NCBI RefSeq assembly: GCF_007827975.1
Contig: NZ_VITT01000002.1
Strand: one strand, 5' to 3'
DNA: 64,000 bases
Source: Nitrospirillum viridazoti
Lineage (GTDB): Bacteria > Pseudomonadota > Alphaproteobacteria > Azospirillales > Azospirillaceae
The notes beneath the pieces were generated by a model, which saw only the letters and a program-made list of their open reading frames with translations, had not been told where the DNA came from and ran no database searches. A program made the translations under genes and the position numbers. This document shows positions 25,243-33,581 of the stretch, piece after piece (the first letter of the stretch is position 1; every line of letters starts with the position of its first letter).

Positions 25243-26304
25243 TCACGATGTCTGGGATATCTTGTCGGCCCACAAGTCGACAGGGCCCATCCGGTCGGAA
25301 CCCTGGGTGGCGAGCATCCAGCCGGGGTATTCCGGCGGCAACTCGCTGACGGCGTCGAGTGCCGCGATTTCGTCGTCGCTCAGCGCGATGCCGGTCGCGG
25401 CGATATTGTCCTCCAACTGGCTGAGCCGCTTGGCACCGACGATGACCGAGGTCACGGCCGGCTTGGCCAGCAACCACGCCAGCGCGATGCGGGCCGGGCT
25501 GCAGCCGTGCGCCGCCGCGATGGGCTTCAGCGCGTCGATGACATTCCAGGCCCGTTCCTTGTCGACGATCGGAAAGTCGAAGGATGAGCGGCGCGACCCC
25601 TCCGGCGACTGGTTCTCGCGGTTGAACTTGCCGGACAAGAGCCCGCCGGCCAGAGGGCTCCACACCAGCAGGCCCATCTTCTCCGCCTCCAGCAGCGGCT
25701 TCAGTTCACGCTCCAGATCACGCCCGGCGATCGAGTAATAGGCCTGCAGCGTGTTGAACCGCTCAAGGTTGAGGCGCGCGGAGACGCCCAGCGCCGTCGC
25801 GATCCGCCACGCCTGCCAGTTGGACACGCCCAGGTAACGGACCTTGCCCTGCCGGACCAAATCATCGAGCGCGCGCAGCGTCTCCTCCACCGGCGTCAAG
25901 GTGTCGGTGGCGTGGATTTGATACAGGTCGATGTGATCGGTCTGGAGGCGGCGCAGGCTGGCCTCGACGGCGTCCATGATGTGGCCGCGCGACGCGCCGA
26001 CGTCATTCCGACCCTGGCCCATCCTGCTGTAGACCTTCGTCGCCAGCACGACCTCATTCCGGGGAATTCCGAGATTCTTGAACGACTGGCCCAGCGTCCG
26101 CTCGCTGGCGCCGGCCGAATAAACATCCGCCGTGTCGAAGAAGTTGATGCCGGCGTCGATGCTGGCCTTGACCAGATCATCGGCGCCCGACTGGTCGACG
26201 TTGCCGATATGCTCGTAAACGCCGGTCCCGTCGCTGAACGTCATAGTCCCGAGGCAGAGCTGTGAGACCAGAAGACCGGTATTCCCCAATGTCTTGTATT
26301 TCAT
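25243..26304 (-). CDS. Aldo/keto reductase
   Basis: A 353-residue (beta/alpha)8 oxidoreductase of the AKR superfamily. The catalytic tetrad is visible as Asp57 and Tyr62 in FFDTADVYSAG, Lys90 in ATKVYSRMG and His131 in LYQIHATDTL. The NADPH-binding end reads AVTSVIVGAKRLSQLEDN. It most likely reduces aldehydes or ketones; the substrate is not predictable. The 243-bp gap upstream of its start contains a perfect 16-bp palindrome, and the gene beyond, on the same strand, encodes a LysR regulator that may control it. Confidence 0.9.
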   Translation of the reverse strand: MKYKTLGNTGLLVSQLCLGTMTFSDGTGVYEHIGNVDQSGADDLVKASIDAGINFFDTADVYSAGASERTLGQSFKNLGIPRNEVVLATKVYSRMGQGRNDVGASRGHIMDAVEASLRRLQTDHIDLYQIHATDTLTPVEETLRALDDLVRQGKVRYLGVSNWQAWRIATALGVSARLNLERFNTLQAYYSIAGRDLERELKPLLEAEKMGLLVWSPLAGGLLSGKFNRENQSPEGSRRSSFDFPIVDKERAWNVIDALKPIAAAHGCSPARIALAWLLAKPAVTSVIVGAKRLSQLEDNIAATGIALSDDEIAALDAVSELPPEYPGWMLATQGSDRMGPVDLWADKISQTS

Positions 26305-26512
26305 CTTTCTCTCCTGAAGACGCGACGGCGCATGCGGGGCCGCAGGGCTGCTGCGCCGTGTCGGTTGCTGGTGGTGATCTGTTGATCAGCCTCGCGGCGA
26401 CCGCGGCACCTTGACGGGGCGCGGGAGAACCGGGGGGCGTGCGTCATCTATGTCGTGACGCCAGACTGGCCCCACCGATCCCGGAAAGAAATGCAAGAAA
26501 ATGACGGTCCGA

Positions 26513-26528
26513 TTTCCAAATTTGGAAA
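26513..26528. promoter_or_regulatory. Perfect palindrome upstream of the aldo/keto reductase
   Basis: TTTCCAAATTTGGAAA (26513-26528) is self-complementary. It lies between the LysR stop codon and the reductase start. Its core CCAAATTTGG recurs, with one change, at 27529-27538 in the LysR promoter. It could be an operator. As a terminator for the LysR gene it lacks GC pairs and a U-tract. Confidence 0.45.
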
Positions 26529-26547
26529 ATGCCGCTGTCTTCGATGA

Positions 26548-27474
26548 TCAGCCTTGTGCCGGCTGGATCGCGTAAAGGCTCGACAGTGTCTCGCGTAGCC
26601 AGCGCTGGACCGGGTGGGCGTCGTTCCTGCGATGCCAGGACATGGCGAACGACACGGTGCCCAGCGCGACCGGCGGCGGCAGGATCAGCAGATCGTCACG
26701 CGCTGCGGACGCATCGACCGCGCCTTCCATGAGGGTGGCGATGAGGTCGGAGCGGGCCACCAGGGGAGGGGCCGCGTACATCTGCGGCAGCGATAAGGCG
26801 ATGCGCCGGCGCAAACCCATTGCCGCCAGCGCGGCGTCGACCTGGCCGAACCGCTCCCCCTCCGGCGAGACGAGAAGGTGGGACAGGCTGAGGAATGTCG
26901 GCAGATCCAGCGTCTCCGAGGCGGCCGGATGGCCGCGCCGCAGGATGCAGACGAAGCGCTCCTCAAACAGCGGCTGGCTGAGGATGCGGCCGCCCACCGG
27001 CTGGCGGGGCGGGACGCTGATCGTCAGGTCGGCGTCGCCGGCGTCCAGAATGGCGACGGCATCGTCCCGGTGGGTGAAGGCGTTGATGCGCAGCGTCACG
27101 TTGGGTGCCCGTTGCCGCAGGGCTTCGGTCAGCCGCGGCAGCAGCACCAGGGCCGGATGATCGGACAGGGCCAGCGTGAACGCCTGCGACGACGTGGCGG
27201 GGTTGAAGCGCTGAGTGAACTCCAGCGTCCGGCTGATTTCGGCCAGCGCCCGGCCCAGGGGTTCCGCCAGGTCGCTGGCGCGCTGGGTGGGTTGCAACCG
27301 CGACGGGCTGCGGACGAACAGCTCATCCCCGAACAGCGCGCGCAGCCGCGCCAGCGCGGCGCTCATCGCCGGCTGGGTGCGTCCTATCCGCTTGCCCGCC
27401 CGCGTGACGCTCCGCTCCGCCATCAGCGCATCGAAGGCGACGAGCAGGTTGAGATCGATGCCATGTAAATCCAT
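26548..27474 (-). CDS. LysR family transcriptional regulator (NodD/PcaQ-like)
   Basis: A 308-residue LysR protein with the N-terminal signature DLNLLVAFDALMAERSVTRAGKRIGRTQPAMSAALARLRALFGDELFVR, typical of the NodD/NahR-like subgroup. The effector domain spans residues 95-300. It is divergent from the ester-cyclase/quinone-reductase pair, the usual LysR target arrangement, and lies 243 bp upstream of an aldo/keto reductase on its own strand. Both promoters carry a CYAAATTTGG element. Confidence 0.9.
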   Translation of the reverse strand: MDLHGIDLNLLVAFDALMAERSVTRAGKRIGRTQPAMSAALARLRALFGDELFVRSPSRLQPTQRASDLAEPLGRALAEISRTLEFTQRFNPATSSQAFTLALSDHPALVLLPRLTEALRQRAPNVTLRINAFTHRDDAVAILDAGDADLTISVPPRQPVGGRILSQPLFEERFVCILRRGHPAASETLDLPTFLSLSHLLVSPEGERFGQVDAALAAMGLRRRIALSLPQMYAAPPLVARSDLIATLMEGAVDASAARDDLLILPPPVALGTVSFAMSWHRRNDAHPVQRWLRETLSSLYAIQPAQG

Positions 27475-27491
27475 GGGGTGGATGTTTCCAC

Positions 27492-27538
27492 ATACTCAGT
27501 ATCGATTTCAAGAATGTTGCTCGCCTCTCTAAATTTGG
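27492..27538. promoter_or_regulatory. LysR-type promoter elements
   Basis: ATACTCAGTAT (27492-27502) is a T-N9-A-type dyad with 5-bp arms, close to the LysR start. CTAAATTTGG (27529-27538) resembles the core of the palindrome at 26513-26528. Both lie in the divergent LysR/ester-cyclase promoter. Confidence 0.4.
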
Positions 27539-27562
27539 GGGGCGTCAACAAGGAGACAGTCC

Positions 27563-28036
27563 ATGTCGCAAGACCCTATCGTCACATCCAACGGGCTCGC
27601 CGAGCGGGATCGCATCGCGATCGAAACGCTCTACCGTGCCTTTTCCGACCATAATCCCGACCTTCTGGAGGAGGTGCTGGCCACGGACTGGCAGGACATT
27701 CCCCTCGCCCCCGGCCAGGCCCCCGGCCGCGAGGGCATGAAGCCGCTGGTCCGCGCCTTCAGCGCCGCCTTCCCCGACGTGCGTATCGTCATCCACGAAC
27801 TGATCGGTGCACCGGGCCGGGCGGCCGTGCGCGCCGAGATAACGGGCACCCACCAGGGCGAATGGTTCGGCGTGGCGCCGACCGGCACCCGTTTCACCAT
27901 CCCGATCCACGAGTTCCATTATGTGCGGGATGGGCGCATTACCCATACCTGGCACCTGGAGGACTGGTTCGGCTGGCTGCATCAAGTGGGCGCCATGGGC
28001 ACCGGGGAAAAGGGCACCGGGGAGAAGGCGGAATGA
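27563..28036 (+). CDS. SnoaL-like ester cyclase family protein
   Basis: A 157-residue protein with an NTF2/SnoaL-like cone fold: IETLYRAFSDHNPDLLEEVLATDW near the start and EFHYVRDGRITHTWHLEDWFGWLHQ near the end. Polyketide cyclases and many small unassigned enzymes share this fold, so the reaction is open. ATG 27563 has an AGGAG leader. Its TGA overlaps the ATG of the oxidoreductase gene (ATGA), so the two are co-translated and probably act together under the divergent LysR regulator. Confidence 0.8.
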   Translation: MSQDPIVTSNGLAERDRIAIETLYRAFSDHNPDLLEEVLATDWQDIPLAPGQAPGREGMKPLVRAFSAAFPDVRIVIHELIGAPGRAAVRAEITGTHQGEWFGVAPTGTRFTIPIHEFHYVRDGRITHTWHLEDWFGWLHQVGAMGTGEKGTGEKAE

Positions 28037-28956
28037 AGGCGTTTCGTATCCACGGCTACACGGCGGATCCGGTCATCGATACCGTCGATGTGCCCTGGCC
28101 CGGCGCCGGCGACGTGCTGGTGCGCGTCGCGGCCGCCAGCCTGAACCCGCTCGATGTGAAGCTGCAGCGCGGCTATATGGAGGCCTTCTTCCCGTTGACC
28201 TTCCCCTACACGCTGGGAAGCGACCTGAGCGGCACCATCGAGGCCGTGGGCGACGGCGTGTCGGGCTGGAGCGCTGGTGACCGGGTCGTGGCGCGAACGG
28301 CGCCGACCAGCGGCGGCGCGCTGGCGGAGTTCGCGGTGGTTCCCGCCGACCAGCTGGTGCGCCTGCGCGACACCATTAGCTTCGAGCGGGCCGCCGGCAT
28401 CCCGACAGCCGCGGGCACGGCCTGGCAGGCTCTGTTCGAGGTCGCTGGACTAGGTACTGGGCGGACGGTGCTCATCCACGCTGGTGCCGGCGGGGTCGGC
28501 AGCTTCGCCATCCAGTTCGCCCGCCAGGCCGGCGCGCGCGTGGTGGTGACCGCCTCCGGCGACGGCATCGCCATCGCGGAACGCCTGGGCGCCGATCTCG
28601 TGATCGACTACCGCAACCAGGATTTCATCAAACGCGTTTCCGACGTGGACGTGGTCCTGGATACCATCGGCGGCGATACGCAGGCCCGGTCCTACCAGGT
28701 GCTACGCGCCGGCGGTTTCCTGGCCTCCGTCGCCGCCCCGCCGGACCAGGCCTTCGCGAAGGCGCATGGCGTGGAGGCGGCGTTCGTCTTCCACAGTTCG
28801 GATGCCGTCCGGTTGGCGGCCGTCATGGACAAGGTCGCCACCGGGGTCGAGGTGCTGATCGACCGGACGGTGCCGGGCCGCGATGCCGTGGCGGCGTTCC
28901 ATCACCAGGCGTCCGGCCGCGCGCGTGGCAAGATCGTTCTGACCAATGGATGGTGA
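28033..28956 (+). CDS. Quinone oxidoreductase-like MDR family protein
   Basis: A 307-residue NADPH-dependent medium-chain reductase without the zinc ligands of alcohol dehydrogenases. The N-terminal GroES-like domain includes ASLNPLDVKLQRGY. The Rossmann domain has LIHAGAGGVGSFAIQFARQAGARVVVTAS. ATG 28033 overlaps the ester-cyclase stop. It likely reduces a quinone or enone. A perfect 12-bp hairpin follows. Confidence 0.88.
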   Translation: MKAFRIHGYTADPVIDTVDVPWPGAGDVLVRVAAASLNPLDVKLQRGYMEAFFPLTFPYTLGSDLSGTIEAVGDGVSGWSAGDRVVARTAPTSGGALAEFAVVPADQLVRLRDTISFERAAGIPTAAGTAWQALFEVAGLGTGRTVLIHAGAGGVGSFAIQFARQAGARVVVTASGDGIAIAERLGADLVIDYRNQDFIKRVSDVDVVLDTIGGDTQARSYQVLRAGGFLASVAAPPDQAFAKAHGVEAAFVFHSSDAVRLAAVMDKVATGVEVLIDRTVPGRDAVAAFHHQASGRARGKIVLTNGW

Positions 28957-28978
28957 GAGCGGGCGAGTTCCGGCCCAG

Positions 28979-29016
28979 GGAACCCTCCGGGCGCCACCCG
29001 GCGTCCGGAGGGTTCC
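28979..29016. terminator. Bidirectional hairpin terminator
   Basis: GGAACCCTCCGG (28979-28990) pairs perfectly with CCGGAGGGTTCC (29005-29016) over a 14-nt loop, between the convergent oxidoreductase and PHA synthase genes. Confidence 0.75.
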
Positions 29017-29022
29017 GGTGCC

Positions 29023-30846
29023 TTACGCCTGGTGCACGTACTCCCCGGGTGCCGGACACAGCGTTGTCGATGGCCGTGGCGGCGCGACCTGGGCCGTCTG
29101 ACCAATACTGCGCAACCACTCCTCCCACGCCGGCCACCAGGAGCCGCCGTGGCTGGGGGCCGAGGCCGCCCAGGTGTCGGGATCGACATACCGCTGATCA
29201 TGCTGCCGGGTGAGGATCTGATAGCTGCCCCGCTCCGCCGACGGCGGGTTGACGATGCCCACGTTGTGCCCGCCGGATACCAGGGTGAAGGTGACGGCGG
29301 TGTCGCTGAACAGGTTGATCTTGTAGACCGAACGCCAGGGGGCGACATGGTCGCGCGCGGTGCCCAGGGCGAAGATCGGCACCTTGATGTCGCGCAGCGC
29401 GACCACCCGCCCTTCCACGGCGAAGCGGCCGGCGGACAGGCGGTTTTCCAGGAACAGGCCGCGCAGATATTCGCCGTGCATGCGCGCCGGCATGCGCGTG
29501 GCGTCGGCGTTCCAGGCCATCAGGTCGGTCATGGGCTCGCGATCGCCCAGCAGGTAGTCGCGGATGAAGCGCGACCAGATCAGGTCGTTGGGGCGCAGCA
29601 ACTGGAAGGCGCCGGACATCTGGCCGCCGCTGAGATAGCCCTGCGTCCACATCAGGTCCTCCAGCAGGCTGACCTGGCGTTCATCCAGGAACAGCATCAG
29701 CTCGCCGGCTTCGGCGAAATCGGTCTGGGCCGCGAGAAGGGACAGGCTGGCCAGCCTGTCGTCCCCGTCACGGGCCATGGTGGCGGCGGCGATGGACAGG
29801 ATGGTGCCGCCCAGGCAATAGCCGCAGGCGTGGATCCGCTGGCCGGGGACGGCGGCGGTGACCGCGTCCAGGGCCGCCATGACCCCCAGGCGGCGGTAAT
29901 CATCCAGGCTTAAATCCCGGTCGCCGGCATCGGGGTTCTTCCATGACACCATGAAGACGGTGTGGCCGCGCCCCACCAGCCAGCGCACCAGCGAATTCTC
30001 CGGCCGCAGGTCCAGGATATAGTATTTCATGATCCAGGCCGGGACGATCAGCACCGGCTCCGCATGGACGGTGGGTGTGGCCGGCGCGTATTGGATCACC
30101 TCCATCAACCGGTTGCGGTAGATGACCGAACCGGGGGTCAGCGCCACGTCGCGGCCCACCTGGAACTCCTCCGCGCCGGCTGGCAGCGCGCCCTTCATCA
30201 GACGGCCGGCATCCTCCATCCAGTTCAGCCAGCCGCGCGCCAGGTTCGCCCCCCCTTCCTGCAGCGTGTGCCCTATGATGACGGGGTTCAGCCAGGGCAC
30301 GTTGGTGGGCGACAGGACATCGGCCCACTGGCTGAAGAGGAAGGCCAGTTCGTTCTCATGCTGGCGCGCCACGCCGGGCACGCGACGGGCGGCGTCCAGC
30401 AGCAGCCTTTCTCCCAGCAGATAGGCCTGGGCCACGGCCACATGGGGCCATTGCCGCCAGACGGGGTCGGCGAAGCGATGGTCACCGGGTTGCGGATCGA
30501 CCAGGGGCGCGGCATCGCCCGTGGCGGACGCTTCCGCCAGCCACACGGCGAATTGCCCGGCGGCGTCCGCTGCCGCCAGTGCCCAGCCCAGACGCCGCCC
30601 GGGGCTGGCCGACAGGTGCAAGGCCCAGTCCGTCCATGCCTCCAGCAGCACCGACGGCGAAAGTCCCTGCGTCATCCGCGCCGCCGTAGCGCGCAGGGCG
30701 CGGTCGAGGGCGCGAAAATCCGGATCGGCATCCGCTGCGGGTGGCGGCGGCGGCAGCGGCACGGCCGCCTTCGGCCGGGACGCGGGACGGCGCGCGCGCC
30801 GGGGTGTGGCCTGGGGCAGGGCGGTGGCGGGGACGGCGGCGGTCAT
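29023..30846 (-). CDS. phaC: Class I poly(3-hydroxyalkanoate) synthase PhaC
   Basis: A 607-residue PHA polymerase that joins (R)-3-hydroxyacyl-CoA units at the granule surface. ATG 30846 sits behind AGGAGG; the longer frame to 30969 has no support. After a Pro/Ala-rich N-terminal tail (1-40) comes the PhaC N-domain. The alpha/beta-hydrolase core carries the lipase-like box GYCLGG with catalytic Cys344, Asp499 in GTARDHVAPW and His527 in SGGHNVGI. A single large subunit without phaE fits class I. PhaB and a phasin lie within 3 kb. An FNR-like site precedes the gene. Confidence 0.93.
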   Translation of the reverse strand: MTAAVPATALPQATPRRARRPASRPKAAVPLPPPPPAADADPDFRALDRALRATAARMTQGLSPSVLLEAWTDWALHLSASPGRRLGWALAAADAAGQFAVWLAEASATGDAAPLVDPQPGDHRFADPVWRQWPHVAVAQAYLLGERLLLDAARRVPGVARQHENELAFLFSQWADVLSPTNVPWLNPVIIGHTLQEGGANLARGWLNWMEDAGRLMKGALPAGAEEFQVGRDVALTPGSVIYRNRLMEVIQYAPATPTVHAEPVLIVPAWIMKYYILDLRPENSLVRWLVGRGHTVFMVSWKNPDAGDRDLSLDDYRRLGVMAALDAVTAAVPGQRIHACGYCLGGTILSIAAATMARDGDDRLASLSLLAAQTDFAEAGELMLFLDERQVSLLEDLMWTQGYLSGGQMSGAFQLLRPNDLIWSRFIRDYLLGDREPMTDLMAWNADATRMPARMHGEYLRGLFLENRLSAGRFAVEGRVVALRDIKVPIFALGTARDHVAPWRSVYKINLFSDTAVTFTLVSGGHNVGIVNPPSAERGSYQILTRQHDQRYVDPDTWAASAPSHGGSWWPAWEEWLRSIGQTAQVAPPRPSTTLCPAPGEYVHQA

Positions 30847-30919
30847 GGGGGGCCTCCTATCGCCGGTCCACGGCATGGGGCCGGCCGGCCTCATCATGGC
30901 AGCCGTGGTGGCCGCGGCC

Positions 30920-30933
30920 TTGATGCATCGCAA
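30920..30933. promoter_or_regulatory. FNR/FixK-like site between phaC and the site-2 protease
   Basis: TTGATGCATCGCAA matches the TTGAT-N4-ATCAA consensus at 8 of 10 informative positions. It lies 74 bp from phaC and 84 bp from the protease gene. It is a weaker match than the sites at 44097 and 45825. Confidence 0.4.
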
Positions 30934-31017
30934 GGCGCCCGCACCGGCATGGGCGCATAGTGCCGTCACGGCCCGCGAGGGGCCTTCCCCATCGGCGGGC
31001 CGGGAAGGGGAGGAGTC

Positions 31018-32235
31018 ATGACCTCAGCTCGCCTCAAACTGCCGCGGGTGCTCGGCATCCCCATTTTCGTGGACCTGTCCTGGTTCTTCGTGGCGGCCTT
31101 GATCGGGTGGTCGCTGGCGGCGGGGGTGTTCCCCGCGCTGCTTCCCGGCATGCCGAGGCTGGTCTATCTGTGGATGGCGGTGGCGGGGACGCTGGGCCTG
31201 TTCGTCTGCGTCCTGCTGCATGAACTGGCGCACAGCGTGGTGGCGCGCGCTTTCGGCATGCGGATCAACGGCATCACCCTGTTCGTCTTCGGCGGCGTGG
31301 CCGAAATCGCGGACGAGCCCGGTAAGCCGTCGCACGAGTTCCTGGTGGCGATCGCGGGCCCCGCCGCCAGCGGAGTCATCGCTCTCGCCTGCTGGGCGGT
31401 GTCGCAGCCGTTTCCGGTTCTGGGCGGCTGGCCGGCCGCCGCCGCGACCCTCGCCTATCTGGGCCAGCTCAACGCCTATCTGGCCCTGTTCAACCTGGTG
31501 CCCGCCTTCCCGCTGGACGGCGGCCGGGTGCTGCGGGCGGTGCTGTGGCGGCTGCGGGGCGATTATGCCTGGGCCACCCACGTCGCGGCGGCCTGCGGTG
31601 ATCTGTTCGGCTTGTTCCTCATCGCGCTGGGTTTCTGGAACACCGCGACCGGCGATGTCATGGGCGGCTTGTGGGGGGTGGTCATCGGCATGTTCCTTCG
31701 GAACGCCGCCGCGAGCGGCTACCGGGACATGCAGGTGCGCACGGTCCTGGGCGGGATGCGCGTGGCCGACGTCATGACGCCGGATCCCATTTTCGTCAGC
31801 CCGCAAGCCGTCGTCGGCGATTTCCTCACCCGCTATGTCTACCGCTATCACCACCGCAGCTTTCCGGTGGTCTGGGATGGCCGCGTCATGGGCGTCGTCG
31901 GCATCCCGCAGGTGGCCACCCTGGCGCCTGACGAATGGTCCGCGACCCCGGTCCGCGACATCATGGTGCCGTGCGGGGAGCAGGACTTCATCGCCGCCGA
32001 CGCCGGCGTGGTCGATGCCTTCCGCCGGCTGGGCGAGGCCGGGCGCCACCGGCTGTGGGTGCTGGACCACGGCCGCCTGGTCGGTGTCCTCGCCGCCAGG
32101 GATCTGGTGGTCCTGGCCTCGTTGGCCACCGACCTGCCGGCTTTGGCCCGGCACGGCGGGACGGCACCATTCGCGCGGGACGCGTCTAGCCCGCCGCAGT
32201 TCACAGGGCCCAATCCGCTCGACATCCACACCTGA
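31018..32235 (+). CDS. Site-2 protease family metalloprotease with two CBS domains
   Basis: A 405-residue membrane protease. The zinc motif His68-Glu69-x-x-His72 (LLHELAHSVVARAFG) lies in one helix and the third ligand in NLVPAFPLDGGRV (159-171). About six membrane helices precede a cytoplasmic CBS pair: VADVMTPDPIFVSPQ and VRDIMVPCGEQDFI. CBS domains bind adenine nucleotides, so activity may follow energy state. GGAGGAG precedes ATG 31018. It stands divergent from phaC and 16 bp before a phasin gene, unusual company for an intramembrane protease. The substrate is unknown. Confidence 0.92.
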   Translation: MTSARLKLPRVLGIPIFVDLSWFFVAALIGWSLAAGVFPALLPGMPRLVYLWMAVAGTLGLFVCVLLHELAHSVVARAFGMRINGITLFVFGGVAEIADEPGKPSHEFLVAIAGPAASGVIALACWAVSQPFPVLGGWPAAAATLAYLGQLNAYLALFNLVPAFPLDGGRVLRAVLWRLRGDYAWATHVAAACGDLFGLFLIALGFWNTATGDVMGGLWGVVIGMFLRNAAASGYRDMQVRTVLGGMRVADVMTPDPIFVSPQAVVGDFLTRYVYRYHHRSFPVVWDGRVMGVVGIPQVATLAPDEWSATPVRDIMVPCGEQDFIAADAGVVDAFRRLGEAGRHRLWVLDHGRLVGVLAARDLVVLASLATDLPALARHGGTAPFARDASSPPQFTGPNPLDIHT

Positions 32236-32251
32236 AGAAATGGAGGTCATC

Positions 32252-32608
32252 ATGCCTGATGCTACGCAACCCCTGAACCCGGCCGGGACCTTGGCGAAAG
32301 GCGTCATGGAGGAGGTTTTGACCGGCAACGTCGCCTGGCTGGACGACGTCCACAACGTCTACGGACGCTGGACCCAAGGCATGCTGGGCACCGTCCAGGA
32401 GCTGGTGCGGCTTTGGGAGGGCCGCTTCCATGAGGACTGCGAGGCGTGCAAAGCCCTGTCGGCATGCCATACACCGCTGGATCTGCAGCGCTTCGGCCAG
32501 GCTTTCGCGGTCAAGGCCAGCCGGGATTACGCCGAAGGCGTCGGACGGCTGCTGCATGTGGCGGTGGACGCGTTGGGGCCCCGGGGCGCACGCGGTCCCC
32601 GTGGCTGA
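32252..32608 (+). CDS. Phasin-like granule protein
   Basis: A 118-residue small helical protein beginning MPDATQPLNPAGTLAKGVMEEVLTG, with amphipathic helices rich in Trp and Leu (YGRWTQGMLGTVQELVRLWEGRFHED ... FAVKASRDYAEGVGRLLHVA). This is the phasin pattern, a protein coating PHA granules. The start is ATG 32252, 5 bp after GGAGG; an ATG at 32240 precedes that site. A Cys pair (CEACKALSAC) in the middle is unusual for a phasin. The location between phaC and phaB supports the call. Confidence 0.72.
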   Translation: MPDATQPLNPAGTLAKGVMEEVLTGNVAWLDDVHNVYGRWTQGMLGTVQELVRLWEGRFHEDCEACKALSACHTPLDLQRFGQAFAVKASRDYAEGVGRLLHVAVDALGPRGARGPRG

Positions 32609-32615
32609 AAAAGCG

Positions 32616-32641
32616 ATGGGGCGGCCCCCGCGCCGCCCCAT
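32616..32641. terminator. Bidirectional hairpin terminator
   Basis: ATGGGGCGGC (32616-32625) pairs perfectly with GCCGCCCCAT (32632-32641) around a 6-nt loop, between the convergent phasin and phaB genes. No long U-tract is present. Confidence 0.7.
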
Positions 32642-32661
32642 TCGATCGGGCCCACCCGCCC

Positions 32662-33387
32662 TTATTGCATGTATTTGCCGCCGTTCACGGACAGGGTCTC
32701 GCCGGTGATGAAGCCGGCGTCGTCGGCGGCCAGGAAGGCCACGGCGCGGGCGATCTCTTCCGGCAGGGCCAGGCGCTTGGCCGGGATGCCGTTGACGATG
32801 GTTTGCAGGATGTCGGCGGGCACCGCCTCGACCATGGCGGTCTTGGTGTAGCCTGGGGCCACGGCGTTGACGGTGATGTTGCGCGAGGCGCCTTCCAGCG
32901 CCAGCGCCTTGGTGAAACCGATCAGGCCGGCCTTGGCGGCGGCATAATTGGTCTGCCCGGCCTGGCCCGACAGGGCGTTGACCGAACTGATGTTGATGAT
33001 GCGGCCATAGCGGCGCTCGCGCATGCTTTCGATGACGGCGCGGCACATGTTGAAGCAGCCGCCCAGGTCGACATCGATGACGGCCCGCCATTGCTCGGGC
33101 GTCATCTTGTGCAGCATGGCGTCCCGGGTGATGCCGGCGTTGTTGACCATGATGTCGATGGGGCCGTGCGCTGCGGTGACCCGCGCCACGCCGTCGGCGC
33201 AGGCGGCATAGTCGGCGACGTCCCAGAAGACCGTCGGCAGGCCCGTGGCCTGCTGAAAGGTCGCTGCCATCGCCTCGTCCGCGGGCGGGCAGGTGGCCAC
33301 CACGGTGTGGCCGGCGGCCTTCAAGGCAAGACAGACGGCGGCCCCTATGCCGGTGACCCCGCCTGTGACTAAAGCGACGCGTACCAT
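32662..33387 (-). CDS. phaB: Acetoacetyl-CoA reductase PhaB
   Basis: A 241-residue NADPH-dependent short-chain dehydrogenase that makes (R)-3-hydroxybutyryl-CoA for PhaC. Visible motifs are the cofactor site VTGGVTGIGAAVCLAL (7-22), NNAGITRD, the catalytic ISSVNALSGQAGQTNYAAAK with Ser, Tyr and Lys, and the end DAGFITGETLSVNGGKYMQ typical of PhaB. ATG 33387 follows GGAGG; a longer frame to 33465 is not supported. PhaA is not in the window. An FNR-like site lies in the divergent promoter. Confidence 0.93.
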   Translation of the reverse strand: MVRVALVTGGVTGIGAAVCLALKAAGHTVVATCPPADEAMAATFQQATGLPTVFWDVADYAACADGVARVTAAHGPIDIMVNNAGITRDAMLHKMTPEQWRAVIDVDLGGCFNMCRAVIESMRERRYGRIINISSVNALSGQAGQTNYAAAKAGLIGFTKALALEGASRNITVNAVAPGYTKTAMVEAVPADILQTIVNGIPAKRLALPEEIARAVAFLAADDAGFITGETLSVNGGKYMQ

Positions 33388-33451
33388 CAGAACCTCCATC
33401 CCATGTGTGTCGGTTGCTGGCCCATGGGACCACGCGAAGGCCCGGGCCTCC

Positions 33452-33465
33452 TTGTGATGCGTCAA
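33452..33465. promoter_or_regulatory. FNR/FixK-like site between phaB and the alcohol dehydrogenase
   Basis: TTGTGATGCGTCAA keeps the outer TTG and GTCAA of the FNR/FixK half-sites, with T instead of A at position 4. It lies 64 bp from phaB and 116 bp from the divergent dehydrogenase. A tentative site. Confidence 0.35.
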
Positions 33466-33581
33466 GACAGCGGCGATTCCGGCCCGGATTGCGGCCGATC
33501 AATGCGGGGATGCGGGAACCGGCGTCCACTAGGGATCGGCCGGGGAGCCGTCCAGACGGAGGGCCAGACGGAGGAAACATC

